Notes under the pieces: model-generated
Databases searched by the model: none
Told to the model about the DNA's origin: nothing
The model's input: only the letters and a program-made list of their open reading frames with translations
NCBI RefSeq assembly: GCF_003851885.1
Contig: NZ_BHZE01000006.1
Span: 1-64,000 of the forward strand
Origin: Thermaurantimonas aggregans
GTDB lineage: Bacteria > Bacteroidota > Bacteroidia > Flavobacteriales > Schleiferiaceae
Direction: 5' to 3'
Length of the DNA stretch: 64,000 nucleotides
Made by a program: the position numbers and the translations under genes
Part shown: piece by piece, positions 17,861-27,165 of the stretch
How positions within the stretch are numbered: the stretch's first letter is position 1
Layout: every line of letters begins with the position of its first letter

Positions 17861-18943
17861 TTAATTATTTGTATTCTTTTCAAGAACTGATAATAAAGAC
17901 TTAGAAGAGAGCTCAGTATTTATTCTTTTTCCTAAATAAACACTTCTTTTTGAGAATATTTCAATTTCTTCATTTGAAAGATTTACAATTTTTTGCATAC
18001 AACTTAGCAATGAAGTTACTGAATTAAAATTAAACATATATCCATTGTATCCATCTATTAAAAATTCTGTAGCAGCACCAACTTTATCACTTAAAATTAA
18101 AGGATAACCACTCAAACTCATTTCATGCACAACTACTCCCCATGGTTCAAAATTACTTGGCAGACAAAAAACTCCACCCTTGTCTATTTCATTTTTTAAT
18201 TCAGTTAGTTGTAGGAAGGGTAATATTACAACATTCTCATCTTTAAATTTTAAAATCTCTTCATATAGAGGACCATCACCTATTAAATATAAGGGCCAAC
18301 TATTTCTTATATTTTTATCAAGCGATTTATAAGCATTTAAAAGTGTAAATATACCTTTTTCTTTAACAAATCTGCCAACAAAAAGGAAACGTTTTTTAAA
18401 ATTACCAGAATATGTAAAAATCGAATCATCAGCAGAATATAAATTATATATAATATTTTTTGAAGAGTAACCAAAGTGTTGGGCATAAGAAAATTGGGGC
18501 TTTCCAGCTATCCACATGTAGTCAAATATACTTTTATAAAATACTTTATAATAAAAAACACCTAATCTTTGTCTTATCGTACCAAACCATTGATCATCGA
18601 TACCAACAACAGAAACAGTCTTGTTTTTATAAATTTTTTTATATTTTTTTAAAGCATAAATATATTCATCATCAACCCAACCCGAAATATAAATAATATG
18701 TGGCTTTTGATTAAGTAATAATTCTAATAAAGATTTTTTATTAAGTTTAGATCTTTTTATAATTTTAATTCGATTAAATTCTTCAACAATATATTGTGTT
18801 CTTTCAATATTTTTTTTATCATAGTAAATTAATGTTATATTGATATTATCATTTATTTCCACTAACTTTTTTAAAACACCAATTACATAATGTACAACAT
18901 ATGTATAAAAAAAAACTATGGTTAAATTATTAGTTTTCTGCAT
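17861..18943 (-). CDS. Glycosyltransferase family 4
   Basis: GT-B glycosyltransferase, 360 residues. The donor-binding half includes KRFLFVGRFVKEKGIFTLL (about 184-202), YLIGDGPLYEEI and the E-x7-E motif (PSNFEPWGVVVHEMSLSGYP, about 256-275). It lies 6 bases upstream of the polymerase gene and 8 bases after the flippase gene. Confidence 0.9.
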   Translation of the reverse strand: MQKTNNLTIVFFYTYVVHYVIGVLKKLVEINDNINITLIYYDKKNIERTQYIVEEFNRIKIIKRSKLNKKSLLELLLNQKPHIIYISGWVDDEYIYALKKYKKIYKNKTVSVVGIDDQWFGTIRQRLGVFYYKVFYKSIFDYMWIAGKPQFSYAQHFGYSSKNIIYNLYSADDSIFTYSGNFKKRFLFVGRFVKEKGIFTLLNAYKSLDKNIRNSWPLYLIGDGPLYEEILKFKDENVVILPFLQLTELKNEIDKGGVFCLPSNFEPWGVVVHEMSLSGYPLILSDKVGAATEFLIDGYNGYMFNFNSVTSLLSCMQKIVNLSNEEIEIFSKRSVYLGKRINTELSSKSLLSVLEKNTNN

Positions 18944-18951
18944 TAAGTAAT

Positions 18952-20397
18952 TTATTGGGATACTTTAAATATATTTATAAATTTAGATACTGAAACTGCA
19001 ATTGAGGCAATTAAGGGGATTAATGCTAAATTGAAGTTATGAAATTTAAAATTTATCATAATTGCAGTTGAACAACATAATATAAATAATAAAAATGCAA
19101 TTAAATAAATACTTTTATCAATGTTGATTTTAATATGTTTTTCAATTAAATAATTAACCTGTATTAAATAAAACAAATTTGATACTAAATAAGATATACC
19201 AAGACCTAACAGACTTAAATATTTAAAACCTATAATGCTTAAAAAAAGAAAATATAAATTGAATATTAATTCATTAAAAAAAAATAATCTATTGGTATTT
19301 TTTACTAAGAATAAAAAAGAAAGAATATAACTAATGGATTTAATAAACATTCCTAATAAAATCAAAATCATCATCGAACTAATAGATAGAAATTCATTAG
19401 AGTACAAAAGTGAAATTATATCATGATGAAAAAAAATAAAAATAGTAATCATAGGTGTCAAAATAAACAACACTATTTTTGTATAATTATGTATCAGATT
19501 TTTTACTTTAGTTACTTCATTAATACAAGAGCTTAGTTTTGGATAATAATCATTTAACATTGAAGATAATATTAAATTAATATAAGTTAATATAATTACA
19601 AAACCAGCTGTATATAAACCAACAATTTCTTCGCCAGAGGTATGATTGATAAATATTCGCAATAAATAAGATACTAATGTTGATAGAGCATTTGTAATAC
19701 TGATGATAAAACCAAGCTTGAGAATAATTTTACTTTTTTCGATAAATTCACCAAGGGATACTTGTACTTTTTTTAAATTTAAATTTAATATAAAATACTT
19801 TGAAATAAAATACGGAATTAAACTGTAGATAATTATTGACCAAATTATGCCATTTTTCTTAAAGTAATAATAAATTGGTGCAGATAAAAGAAATGAAACA
19901 GCAGCACTAATTACATTTGACTGAATCAATTTATTGACATTATTAATTCCACGAAGTAATGATTCATTTTGTATTGTTAATTGATAAAAAAGCAATGTAA
20001 TAGACAATAATAAAAAATCAGTAATATAGTCATAACTACCAAAAGTAACTTTACTTAAATAAGACGATAATAAAATACTTAAAATAAAACCAAAAAAACC
20101 TGTGAGAAGAATCAACCTTTTAAATATGGTATATGTTTTAAGGAAATCTTCATTACTACTTAAATATGCATTGTTTATTTCTTTAACGGAACTTACAGCC
20201 AAACCAAAATTTGTTACGGAAGTTAGAAAACTCAATGCCGATGTATATAAACCATGTAAACCTAAACCAACAGGACCTAACAAAACAGCTATAAGCTTAG
20301 ATCGTAATATATTAAATATTACGACAAATCCTTGTGAAATTCCAAGAAAAGTTATACCTTTAAAAATAGATTTATTAGAAAAATGGATACTTTTCAA
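18952..20397 (-). CDS. Lipid-linked repeat-unit flippase (Wzx-like, MOP superfamily)
   Basis: Polytopic membrane protein of 481 residues with about 12-14 hydrophobic helices. The N-terminus (SIFKGITFLGISQGFVVIFNILRSKLIAVLLGPVG, in two halves) is typical of the O-antigen translocase/PST family. It should flip undecaprenyl-PP-linked repeat units to the periplasm for the Wzy-like polymerase. The start appears to be TTG at 20397; no ATG lies upstream in frame. Codon use is extremely AT-rich, as for the adjoining wzy. Confidence 0.88.
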   Translation of the reverse strand: MKSIHFSNKSIFKGITFLGISQGFVVIFNILRSKLIAVLLGPVGLGLHGLYTSALSFLTSVTNFGLAVSSVKEINNAYLSSNEDFLKTYTIFKRLILLTGFFGFILSILLSSYLSKVTFGSYDYITDFLLLSITLLFYQLTIQNESLLRGINNVNKLIQSNVISAAVSFLLSAPIYYYFKKNGIIWSIIIYSLIPYFISKYFILNLNLKKVQVSLGEFIEKSKIILKLGFIISITNALSTLVSYLLRIFINHTSGEEIVGLYTAGFVIILTYINLILSSMLNDYYPKLSSCINEVTKVKNLIHNYTKIVLFILTPMITIFIFFHHDIISLLYSNEFLSISSMMILILLGMFIKSISYILSFLFLVKNTNRLFFFNELIFNLYFLFLSIIGFKYLSLLGLGISYLVSNLFYLIQVNYLIEKHIKINIDKSIYLIAFLLFILCCSTAIMINFKFHNFNLALIPLIASIAVSVSKFINIFKVSQ

Positions 20398-20452
20398 AAG
20401 AAAACTAGAGATTTTTATATCATTTATTCATAAAATCAATATTGATGAAGAA

Positions 20453-21622
20453 TTAAAAATAACCAAAAATTTCATGGATTACATCTGAAATATATTCTAA
20501 TTCATCTTCTGTCATAAATGGATAAATAGGTAATGAAACGTTTCCCCTCCAAGTTTTTTCAGCATTTGGAAATTGATCTGGTTTTAAATTGTATTTTTCT
20601 TTGTAGTAGGTCATTTGATGAAGTGGCTTGTAATGAACTGATGTACCTATTCCATTATCTGACATAAGTTCAATAAATTTATTTCTACTGATAGGTGCGT
20701 TTTCGTTTAATATTATTGGAAACAAATGCCAAGCATGATCTTCAAATGATCCATAAGTTATTGGTAAATCAATACAATCAATGTCACTTAAATTTTTATA
20801 ATAAAACTCTGCGATTTTTTGACGTTCCTTTCTAAATAATTCGGCATTTTCCAACTGTCCTAATCCTATGGCTGCAGCCAAGTCAGTTAAATTATATTTG
20901 AATCCTGCATCGACCACGTCGTATTCCCAACTAGGTTTGTCAGAAGTAAAACGATCCCATATATCTCTATTTATTCCATGCAAGCGCATTATTTTAGATC
21001 GATTGTAAATGGATTCATCATCAGTTACTAACATTCCACCTTCTCCAGTAGTAATAGTTTTATTTGCATAAAAACTGAAGCAAGTTATTAATCCAAATTG
21101 ACCAATGTAACGACCATTATGTTTTGTTGGAAAAGCATGAGCTGCATCTTCAATAATTTTGATATTGTTTTTATTACAAATGTCAATTATATTAGTTAAA
21201 TCTGCAGCTTGACCACCATAATGAACTATTATCAAAAATCGCACATCAGGATATTTTTTAACAGCATCTTCCAAAATCTCAGGTGTTATAAGATTTGTGC
21301 GATATTCTGTGTCAAGAAAAACAGGATCAGCGCCTACATAACGCACTACTTCTGCTGTGGATGTGAAGGTCATAGAGGGTATAAAAACTTTATCACCTGG
21401 ACGGATGCCAAGTGCATCTACCGCCAAATGCAAAGCAGCTGTACAGGAATTGACAGCACAAGCGTATTTCGCTCCAATGTAATCTGCAAATTTTTCTTCA
21501 AATTGAAGCGTTTTTTTGGCAGTTGTTAGCCATCCACTATCCAATACATCATTAATATGCTTTCGCTCCCTTTCACCTATGAAAACTTTAGCGTATTGTA
21601 TTTTTAGTTTACTGTTTTTCAT
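20453..21622 (-). CDS. DegT/DnrJ/EryC1/StrS-family sugar aminotransferase
   Basis: PLP-dependent nucleotide-sugar aminotransferase of 389 residues. The cofactor lysine is in CFSFYANKTITTGEGGM (about residue 187) and the EDAAHAFPT segment gives the PLP Asp/His. It overlaps the PglC-like transferase gene by 4 bases. Aminotransferase plus PglC-type transferase plus the NeuD/PglD-type acetyltransferase at 5.2 kb recalls the diacetamido-bacillosamine pathway, but no membrane-type PglF dehydratase is in the window. It could instead be the WbpE-type C3 aminotransferase needed by the WlbA/WlbB pair. Confidence 0.88.
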   Translation of the reverse strand: MKNSKLKIQYAKVFIGERERKHINDVLDSGWLTTAKKTLQFEEKFADYIGAKYACAVNSCTAALHLAVDALGIRPGDKVFIPSMTFTSTAEVVRYVGADPVFLDTEYRTNLITPEILEDAVKKYPDVRFLIIVHYGGQAADLTNIIDICNKNNIKIIEDAAHAFPTKHNGRYIGQFGLITCFSFYANKTITTGEGGMLVTDDESIYNRSKIMRLHGINRDIWDRFTSDKPSWEYDVVDAGFKYNLTDLAAAIGLGQLENAELFRKERQKIAEFYYKNLSDIDCIDLPITYGSFEDHAWHLFPIILNENAPISRNKFIELMSDNGIGTSVHYKPLHQMTYYKEKYNLKPDQFPNAEKTWRGNVSLPIYPFMTEDELEYISDVIHEIFGYF

Positions 21623-22218
21623 TTGAAGATTTTAAATATTGTCAATAATAAAATTTTGATATCTGTTACAACATTTCCTTCATTTACATAAGCTAAATTT
21701 AATTGCAATTTTTCAGGAAGAATTTCATCTTTATAAGTTTTTTCTCGTTCTTTAGAATTTTTAAGAATTTCTTCTTCATTTCTGAATTTTATTGAAGCAT
21801 AATCTGTAATTCCAGGTTTAACTTGTAATATTTTTTTCCAAAGATCTGGATATGCATTTGTCCATTTTTCCACCTCGGGTCTAGGCCCTACCAGCGACAT
21901 TTCTCCTTTTAATACATTAAATAGCTGGGGAAGTTCATCAAGTTTGTATTTTCTAAGAAATTTTCCAATTCTGGTGACTCGCTTCGTATTTCCGGGTTCA
22001 AATAGTCCAGAACTCGCCTTTTGGCTATCTACCATTGTTCGGAATTTGTATAGTTTAAATTTTTTAAAATTCCTGCCTATCCTATCTTGTACAAAAAATA
22101 CACTGCCTTTTGAATCCAGTTTGATTAGAATTCCAATGATAAACATCGGAATTAATAGTACACATAGTGCAATAAGTGAAAAGATTATATCAAAGAATCG
22201 TTTTACAATTACATTCAT
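21619..22218 (-). CDS. Phosphoglycosyl transferase, PglC-like initiating sugar transferase
   Basis: Small monotopic phosphoglycosyl transferase (199 residues) that moves a sugar-1-phosphate onto undecaprenyl phosphate. An N-terminal re-entrant hydrophobic segment (about 10-32), the KFRTMVDS motif, the catalytic Asp-Glu in KLDELPQLFNV, SLVGPRPE and KPGITDYASIKFRNEE are all visible. It lacks the extra helices of WcaJ/WbaP. The TDYAS ending, rather than TGWAQ, resembles the bacillosamine/FucNAc4N type. It is the first of two such enzymes in the locus. Confidence 0.92.
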   Translation of the reverse strand: MNVIVKRFFDIIFSLIALCVLLIPMFIIGILIKLDSKGSVFFVQDRIGRNFKKFKLYKFRTMVDSQKASSGLFEPGNTKRVTRIGKFLRKYKLDELPQLFNVLKGEMSLVGPRPEVEKWTNAYPDLWKKILQVKPGITDYASIKFRNEEEILKNSKEREKTYKDEILPEKLQLNLAYVNEGNVVTDIKILLLTIFKIFK

Positions 22219-22868
22219 TCTAAAATCTTAATCATTGACACAGATTTACCGTTTTGTTTGTCAAATTTCCAACCATTTCGCTCATAGGCTTTTATTGCTT
22301 TGTGGTTTGATGCCAATACCGACAGTTGCAATTTTTTAATACCATAAATTTCTACAGCCCTGCGTTCAAACTCTTTAAGTAGCAATGAACCATATCCCTT
22401 GCCCTGGTACCTTGGATCGACACCTATCACTACGAGGCCAACTTGTGGATCTTGTGCCATTTTCTTCTTTTGATCCTGGTTAAAATGAACTTTGGGAGCT
22501 AATCCTATTTTCATTTTTATATTTTTCCACAAAAGAGGCCACTTAGCTCGAATCTCAGGATGAAAGAGTACCCACGGATGGGTTAAAAAAGCAGTGATTG
22601 CTGCTTTAAATGTGTACTGAGCCATACCGCTAGCTGAACCTGTTGCCAAAGTTCCATCGCTTACTATCCCACCACAATAACCTGCACAATTGCCCTGTTC
22701 ATCCTCTATGTGAAAAAGAAAGGTTTTATCAGATGATAAATACCAGGAAAGCATATGGCTGACATACTTTTTTCCCAAAGCTGATGACAAAGCTTTGGGA
22801 AAAGAACTAATATGACATTTGGCAATATTTTTTAAATCTTTTTTAGTTGAATCTACTATTTTTTCCAT
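22215..22868 (-). CDS. GNAT-family N-acetyltransferase
   Basis: Acetyl-CoA-dependent acetyltransferase of 217 residues. The acyl-CoA-binding motif is VGVDPRYQGKGYGSLLLKEF (about 151-170), followed by LSVLASNHKAIKAYERNGWK. It overlaps the PglC-like gene by 4 bases, so it probably acetylates a sugar amino group such as the 4-amino of the initiating sugar; a GNAT in this position is known in some FucNAc4N/QuiNAc4N clusters. The specific substrate is inferred. Confidence 0.82.
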   Translation of the reverse strand: MEKIVDSTKKDLKNIAKCHISSFPKALSSALGKKYVSHMLSWYLSSDKTFLFHIEDEQGNCAGYCGGIVSDGTLATGSASGMAQYTFKAAITAFLTHPWVLFHPEIRAKWPLLWKNIKMKIGLAPKVHFNQDQKKKMAQDPQVGLVVIGVDPRYQGKGYGSLLLKEFERRAVEIYGIKKLQLSVLASNHKAIKAYERNGWKFDKQNGKSVSMIKILE

Positions 22869-23803
22869 ATTTTTTTTAATCCTATTATAAATCCCAAACC
22901 ATAACTAATGTGAATAGTTGGAAAAACCAAAAGTAATAATAATTTTATAGGCAAAGATTTTTTGCTTTTAAAACTATATAATAACGTTAACATTGAATAT
23001 AAGGCAAATGGAAATATCCAAATAGGATAAATAAAACATAAAGGCGTAGAAATTAAATAAATAACAAATAATGATGGAATAAAATGGCGAATTTTCCACT
23101 CAGATGGAACTTTTTTTAAAACTAATGGTTTATATAGCCCGTATTCGAAATATTGCTTAAATAAACCTTTCAAACTTTTTCTAGGATAATAATATGAAAC
23201 TATTTTTGGACTTAAATAAATTTTTTTTCCATAACTTTTTGCCCTGTAGTGAAATTCATCATCTTGATTACGTTTTAAATTTTCATCAAAAAAACCAATA
23301 TAATCAAATAATGATTTTTTCCATGCACCTAAATAGACACTATCCGTATATCCTTCATATGTAAGATTATGAAATTTACTATCGCCAATGCCAAAGATAG
23401 ATGATGTAGCATATGCGATAGCCTTTTGTAAATAAGTTTCTCCAACAGGACGCATTGGTCCACCAACAATATCAGCATCGACTTTTTCAAATACTTCAAT
23501 AATTTTTTCATAATAATCTTCTGCATATTCAGTATGAGCATCAATACGAACAATATAATTACCTTTACAGAGAGGTATTGCTTTATTTAGTGCAAATGGA
23601 ACAAACTTATGATGGTTATTAAGTAAAAAAATATTTGAATATCTTAAAGTCCATTTTTTTACAATTTCAATTGTCAAATCTGTTGATCCTCCATCTACAA
23701 TAAATAATTCTTTTTCATAGGGCAAACTTTTAACGAAATGAGAAAGAATATTCTCTATATACTTTTCTTCATTTAAACACGGACAAATAACTGAAATTTT
23801 CAT
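22856..23803 (-). CDS. Glycosyltransferase family 2 with C-terminal membrane helices (ExoA-like)
   Basis: Processive-type GT2 of 315 residues. SVICPCLNEEKYI, VDGGSTDLT (about 36) and the DxH-type site VRIDAHTEY (about 89) form the catalytic domain. Two to three hydrophobic segments follow after about residue 240. It is similar in layout to ExoA of succinoglycan synthesis. It overlaps the adjoining genes by 13 and 4 bases. Confidence 0.87.
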   Translation of the reverse strand: MKISVICPCLNEEKYIENILSHFVKSLPYEKELFIVDGGSTDLTIEIVKKWTLRYSNIFLLNNHHKFVPFALNKAIPLCKGNYIVRIDAHTEYAEDYYEKIIEVFEKVDADIVGGPMRPVGETYLQKAIAYATSSIFGIGDSKFHNLTYEGYTDSVYLGAWKKSLFDYIGFFDENLKRNQDDEFHYRAKSYGKKIYLSPKIVSYYYPRKSLKGLFKQYFEYGLYKPLVLKKVPSEWKIRHFIPSLFVIYLISTPLCFIYPIWIFPFALYSMLTLLYSFKSKKSLPIKLLLLLVFPTIHISYGLGFIIGLKKIWKK

Positions 23804-25119
23804 TTATTTAATTTTGAAATTATTATCTGTGGTTTTCCAGATGGGGTAGGTGGAATAAAAGAAACTTCTTCAAACTGGATTTTAAAGGTAGATTCTTGGA
23901 GATTTTGCTGAATCTTTTTCTCAATAAGATAAAGGATGTCAGAATTAAAATTCTTATTAGGTATGTATTGTATTTTTATGCTATTTAAATTTTCCTGAAT
24001 GACGCAAAATTGTTTAATTTCTGGTATATGCTCAAATATTCCGGTAAAGGAATGAACCACCATGTATTTTCCAGAAGCAGTTTTCACCAAATCAGTGTCT
24101 CTGCCTATTACTTTTTGAAGTAATGGTAGAGATAATTCACGCTTTTGAGGATATTTTTCTTTAGGTAGCTTGATTGCGAGATCACCAATTTTATATCTAA
24201 TCAGAGGCATAGCCTTCGCTACCAGACTAGTAACAACTACATGTCCCATTTCACCGTCTTTGACCTCATTTCCATTGTCATCTAAAATTTCCAAATAAAC
24301 ATTTGGCGTCATTATGTACATATAAGGTAAATCTTTTTGAGCTGCTATCATCAAACCTTCAGCACTACCATAAGTCTCAAAAACTTTTGTCTTAAAAACA
24401 GTTTCAATTTCAGCTTTGTAATGATTAAAAAGCTTATCTCCCCAACTTACTGCACTAGCAAATTGTACTTGTATGTTTTGTTCTTTAGCATAATTGGCTA
24501 AAACATAAAGCGAAGAGGCATAGCCACCTAAAAAAGGATTAGACTTTTTCTGTGCCCATTTCAATGCCCTATCTAAATCTGATGGATCATGAGTAAATGC
24601 TTGGAGATAATAAGTCGAAAGAAGGATATCTTTTAATCCTTTTATGATACCGCGATTAGGAGTAATCCCAGTTTGTAAAATCGGTTGGCCTAGGTGATAT
24701 CCGGCCCATTCCCACCAAAGAATCTGTGTAGCTCGATGGACACTTATTTCATCCTTGTTTGAATATACTACACTTCGTAATCCACTTGATCCGCTACTGG
24801 ATAGTTTGATTAGATTTTTAGATTTCGTTGTTATGAGGTTATCTCGTTCATTTTGCAATATTTCTTTATCAATAATTGGAAAATTTTTTAACCATTTAAT
24901 ACAATCATTATTTTCATATTTTAATAAGTTCTTATAATATTTTGAATTTAAAGTGGCAAGCTTCAATATATCAAATAATCTGTTTTTTTGAAGAATATTT
25001 ATTTCATCATGAGTCAAATTAACCTCTTTACGAAGCCTAAGTAAATGTTTAATAAACGAAGTACCAAGGATAAGATCACCAATTGGAAAAATACCTTTTT
25101 CAAGAAAAATACTATTCAT
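23800..25119 (-). CDS. Phenylacetate-CoA-ligase-like adenylate-forming protein (PaaK/CapK family)
   Basis: ANL-superfamily protein of 439 residues. The phosphate-binding loop is SSSGSSGLRS (about 107), with FETYGSAEG (about 237), RYKIGDLA (about 290) and a C-terminal lid region. PaaK/CapK-like proteins are common in surface polysaccharide loci, but their reaction there is mostly unproven; adenylation and transfer of an organic acid to a sugar or amino group is the usual proposal. No carrier protein lies next to it. It is the most upstream gene of the AT-rich block, bordering the decayed insertion sequence. Confidence 0.85.
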   Translation of the reverse strand: MNSIFLEKGIFPIGDLILGTSFIKHLLRLRKEVNLTHDEINILQKNRLFDILKLATLNSKYYKNLLKYENNDCIKWLKNFPIIDKEILQNERDNLITTKSKNLIKLSSSGSSGLRSVVYSNKDEISVHRATQILWWEWAGYHLGQPILQTGITPNRGIIKGLKDILLSTYYLQAFTHDPSDLDRALKWAQKKSNPFLGGYASSLYVLANYAKEQNIQVQFASAVSWGDKLFNHYKAEIETVFKTKVFETYGSAEGLMIAAQKDLPYMYIMTPNVYLEILDDNGNEVKDGEMGHVVVTSLVAKAMPLIRYKIGDLAIKLPKEKYPQKRELSLPLLQKVIGRDTDLVKTASGKYMVVHSFTGIFEHIPEIKQFCVIQENLNSIKIQYIPNKNFNSDILYLIEKKIQQNLQESTFKIQFEEVSFIPPTPSGKPQIIISKLNK

Positions 25120-25343
25120 AGAACATAAAAATAAAACTTGTAGTTTAAGGAGTTGTATTTTAAAATAAAACTATTAATTAAAAATTAAATTATACTAATT
25201 TGTAAGCATATAAGATTTACAATTAAATAGTCCTTAGATGAATCACCCTTCAAAAATCTTGGACATTTTCATAAATATTTATTGATTTAAAAATGTATCA
25301 GTTATTATAGGCGATAAATGCATGGTTAATAGATGTTTTTTTA
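25120..25343. other. Gene-free AT-rich flank of the insertion remnant
   Basis: A stretch of 224 bases between the start of the adenylate-forming gene and the left inverted repeat of the IS1380-like remnant. I see no coding sequence and no convincing promoter match for the gene to its left. Confidence 0.6.
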
Positions 25344-26750
25344 AACCTAATTAATTCATTAGAAGATTCACAGCTTTCAACAAGGATTTTTTACTTTTAA
25401 GTTGAAGAATCAAATTCTAAAAATTAAAGATGCCTGGAATCGAAAACCGAATTCACTGATAAAAATATTTCTCCATGGGGGAGAGCTCAGATTCGTTGAA
25501 GAATTATGTCGCAAGACAAGTTTAAGAGGGTTTTTGGAAGAGATATAGACAGAACTTCCCAAGCCTCAATCAAAGAGAGGTTATATTCCCATAAACTCAA
25601 TGGAATGTTATATAGATAGGGTCATTTGAGGGGCTAACTGCCTGGTCCATGCCAAAGCACACAGAAATGACCAGGTAATTAGGCGCATTTTCAGGAATAA
25701 TAAAGTGATGGATAAATAGAGCACTTTTGACTGGAATTCCAAAAAATCTTACGGTGAATGCATCTATTAAGTATTCACCCAGATCAATCAGGATTGGTTA
25801 ACAAGATTAAAAATCAACCAGACTACTCTGGATTTTAATAGTAACGTTGTAACACGTTATGAAAACCAGGATGGTGTAGCCAAGGGTTACAATCGCACTA
25901 TAAGAGGAAGAGTTTCTCATTATCCACTGTAAGTCTTCATGGTAGAGACCAAAAATGATAGCCAATGCATGGATGCGAACGGGAGATAGTACTATTAGCA
26001 CGGATTTATTAGATTTTATGAAGAGACTAAACAGATTATTAAACCGGAAAGAATTGGATTAGTGAGAGCAGATAAGCGTTTTTGTTCAGAAAAATGGCAC
26101 AATGGAAGAAGGATAAATTGTCATGTATTATGCCTGTGGTGATGACTTCATCTATTGTTCGACGGACATTCGACCAAGATGCATAGATGCCCTATGATAA
26201 GGCCAACTGGTCAGGCCAGTTCATTACGAGGTTATGGAATGGAGCAAAAGTAAAAGGATTGTAGTAATGTGAAAAGAACGAGAGAAAGACCGACATACTA
26301 GTGGCAAATTGTACTTTCCGAATATAGAAGAGTTTGAGAAGCCCACTTATGCAGCGTTTGTACCAATATAGACTTTTCGGATGAATTGGCATGGCTTCTA
26401 TACAATATGAGGGCAGATTATTAAAAACGAACTATAGAGCTCAATAATGAACATGCAGTAGAAGGCTTTTGCACGGAAAAACTTTATGCAGCTTAGAAAG
26501 TTATTCGATTGGCATTAATAGCCCATCACAAAACACTAAATAGATTTCAAATACTCACAAACGGACGTTTAACAACCCAGTAGTATATGATTTCAAACGC
26601 TTAAATTTTAAGCTAATCCGATGGCAAAGACCTTAAAAAAAAGCTCAAATTATCGTCGAAAGTAGAACGAAAAGATTTTTTAGAACAATTATTTTAAAAG
26701 ATAATCTAAATAGCTAATTTTTTTGAACTTTTTAATGCATAAATTAGGTT
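25344..26750 (+). mobile_element. Decayed IS1380-family insertion sequence
   Basis: A 1407-bp element. The left end (25344-25361, AACCTAATTAATTCATTA) matches the reverse complement of the right end (26733-26750) at 16 of 18 positions, and partial similarity continues inward for about nine more. Possible degenerate target duplications are TTAAA (25341-25345) and TTGAA (26749-26753) if the repeat begins at CCTAATT. Between the ends lies a heavily mutated plus-strand transposase. Size, layout and transposase motifs fit family IS1380. The ends were found by eye. Confidence 0.72.
25441..26697 (+). pseudogene. IS1380-family DDE transposase, degenerate
   Basis: Reading the plus strand across many stops recovers family motifs in order: LHGGELRFVEELCRKT (about 25474), ELPKPQSKRGYIP (about 25555), AHRNDQVIRRIF (about 25660), TTLDFNSNVVTRYENQDG (25822), KGYNRTIRGRVSHYPL (about 25886), LVRADKRFCSEK (26058), LLYNMRADY then a stop, IELNNEHAVEGFC (about 26440), and a C-terminal KLKLSSKVERKDFLEQLF ending at 26697. 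There are more than ten in-frame stops and at least one frameshift near 26041. The position of the family's conserved Glu after YNxRA appears to be a TAA stop. It cannot be functional. Minus-strand ORFs across it are shadows. Confidence 0.85.
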
Positions 26751-27165
26751 GAAGAGTTTTGATTTAAAAGAAATTATTTAGTGTTTTGTATTTGCTCAAA
26801 AATACGAAAGGCACTTAGGTTTTATAATCATTCTAGTTTAGAGCGGTCAGTTTAAACGTTAAACAGCACGGAAAGTAAACATGTTTCTCGAGATACTTAT
26901 TAAGTAAAAAGTAATTACAGCTATTATTCCACGGTCTGCCAAATTTAAAGCTTTACTACTATTTTAAGTACCTCCCGGCTTATTTTCTACGCCAGAGTTA
27001 AGCTGATTAATATGACTTTCAATGGCAATACACATTCCGCTTATGTCGAAAGTGTTAGCCCCAATACCATCATACCCGTCACGGATAATAAAAGGAACAC
27101 CTTCGCTATTAATGACACGATTTTAAGGATTCGTATTAAGAATGTTATGGGACGCTCCATGACAA
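26751..27165. other. Gap with a short orphan coding fragment
   Basis: Right flank of the insertion remnant up to the next glycosyltransferase stop. Positions 26751-26963 show nothing recognisable apart from a near-palindrome GTTTAAACGTTAAAC around 26849. Positions 26964-27160 hold the fragment listed separately. Confidence 0.6.
26964..27160 (-). pseudogene. Orphan C-terminal coding fragment, family not identified
   Basis: On the minus strand 52 sense codons run open from about 27122 to a TAA at 26964 and read as plausible protein (NRVINSEGVPFIIRDGYDG, then IGANTFDISGMCIAIESHI). Coding-like sequence continues upstream across one stop (GASHNILNTNP). Base composition is less AT-rich than the flanks. 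It looks like the 3' end of a gene lost during rearrangement. I do not recognise the family. Confidence 0.4.

Noticed and set aside
20453-22218. Complete diacetamido-bacillosamine pathway
   Set aside because: Aminotransferase, acetyltransferase and PglC-like genes are present, but no retaining PglF/WbpM-type dehydratase is in the window; the one dehydratase belongs to the FucNAc set.
25807-26392. Two minus-strand frames of 64-66 codons
   Set aside because: They are antisense to the decayed IS1380 transposase and have no recognisable content.
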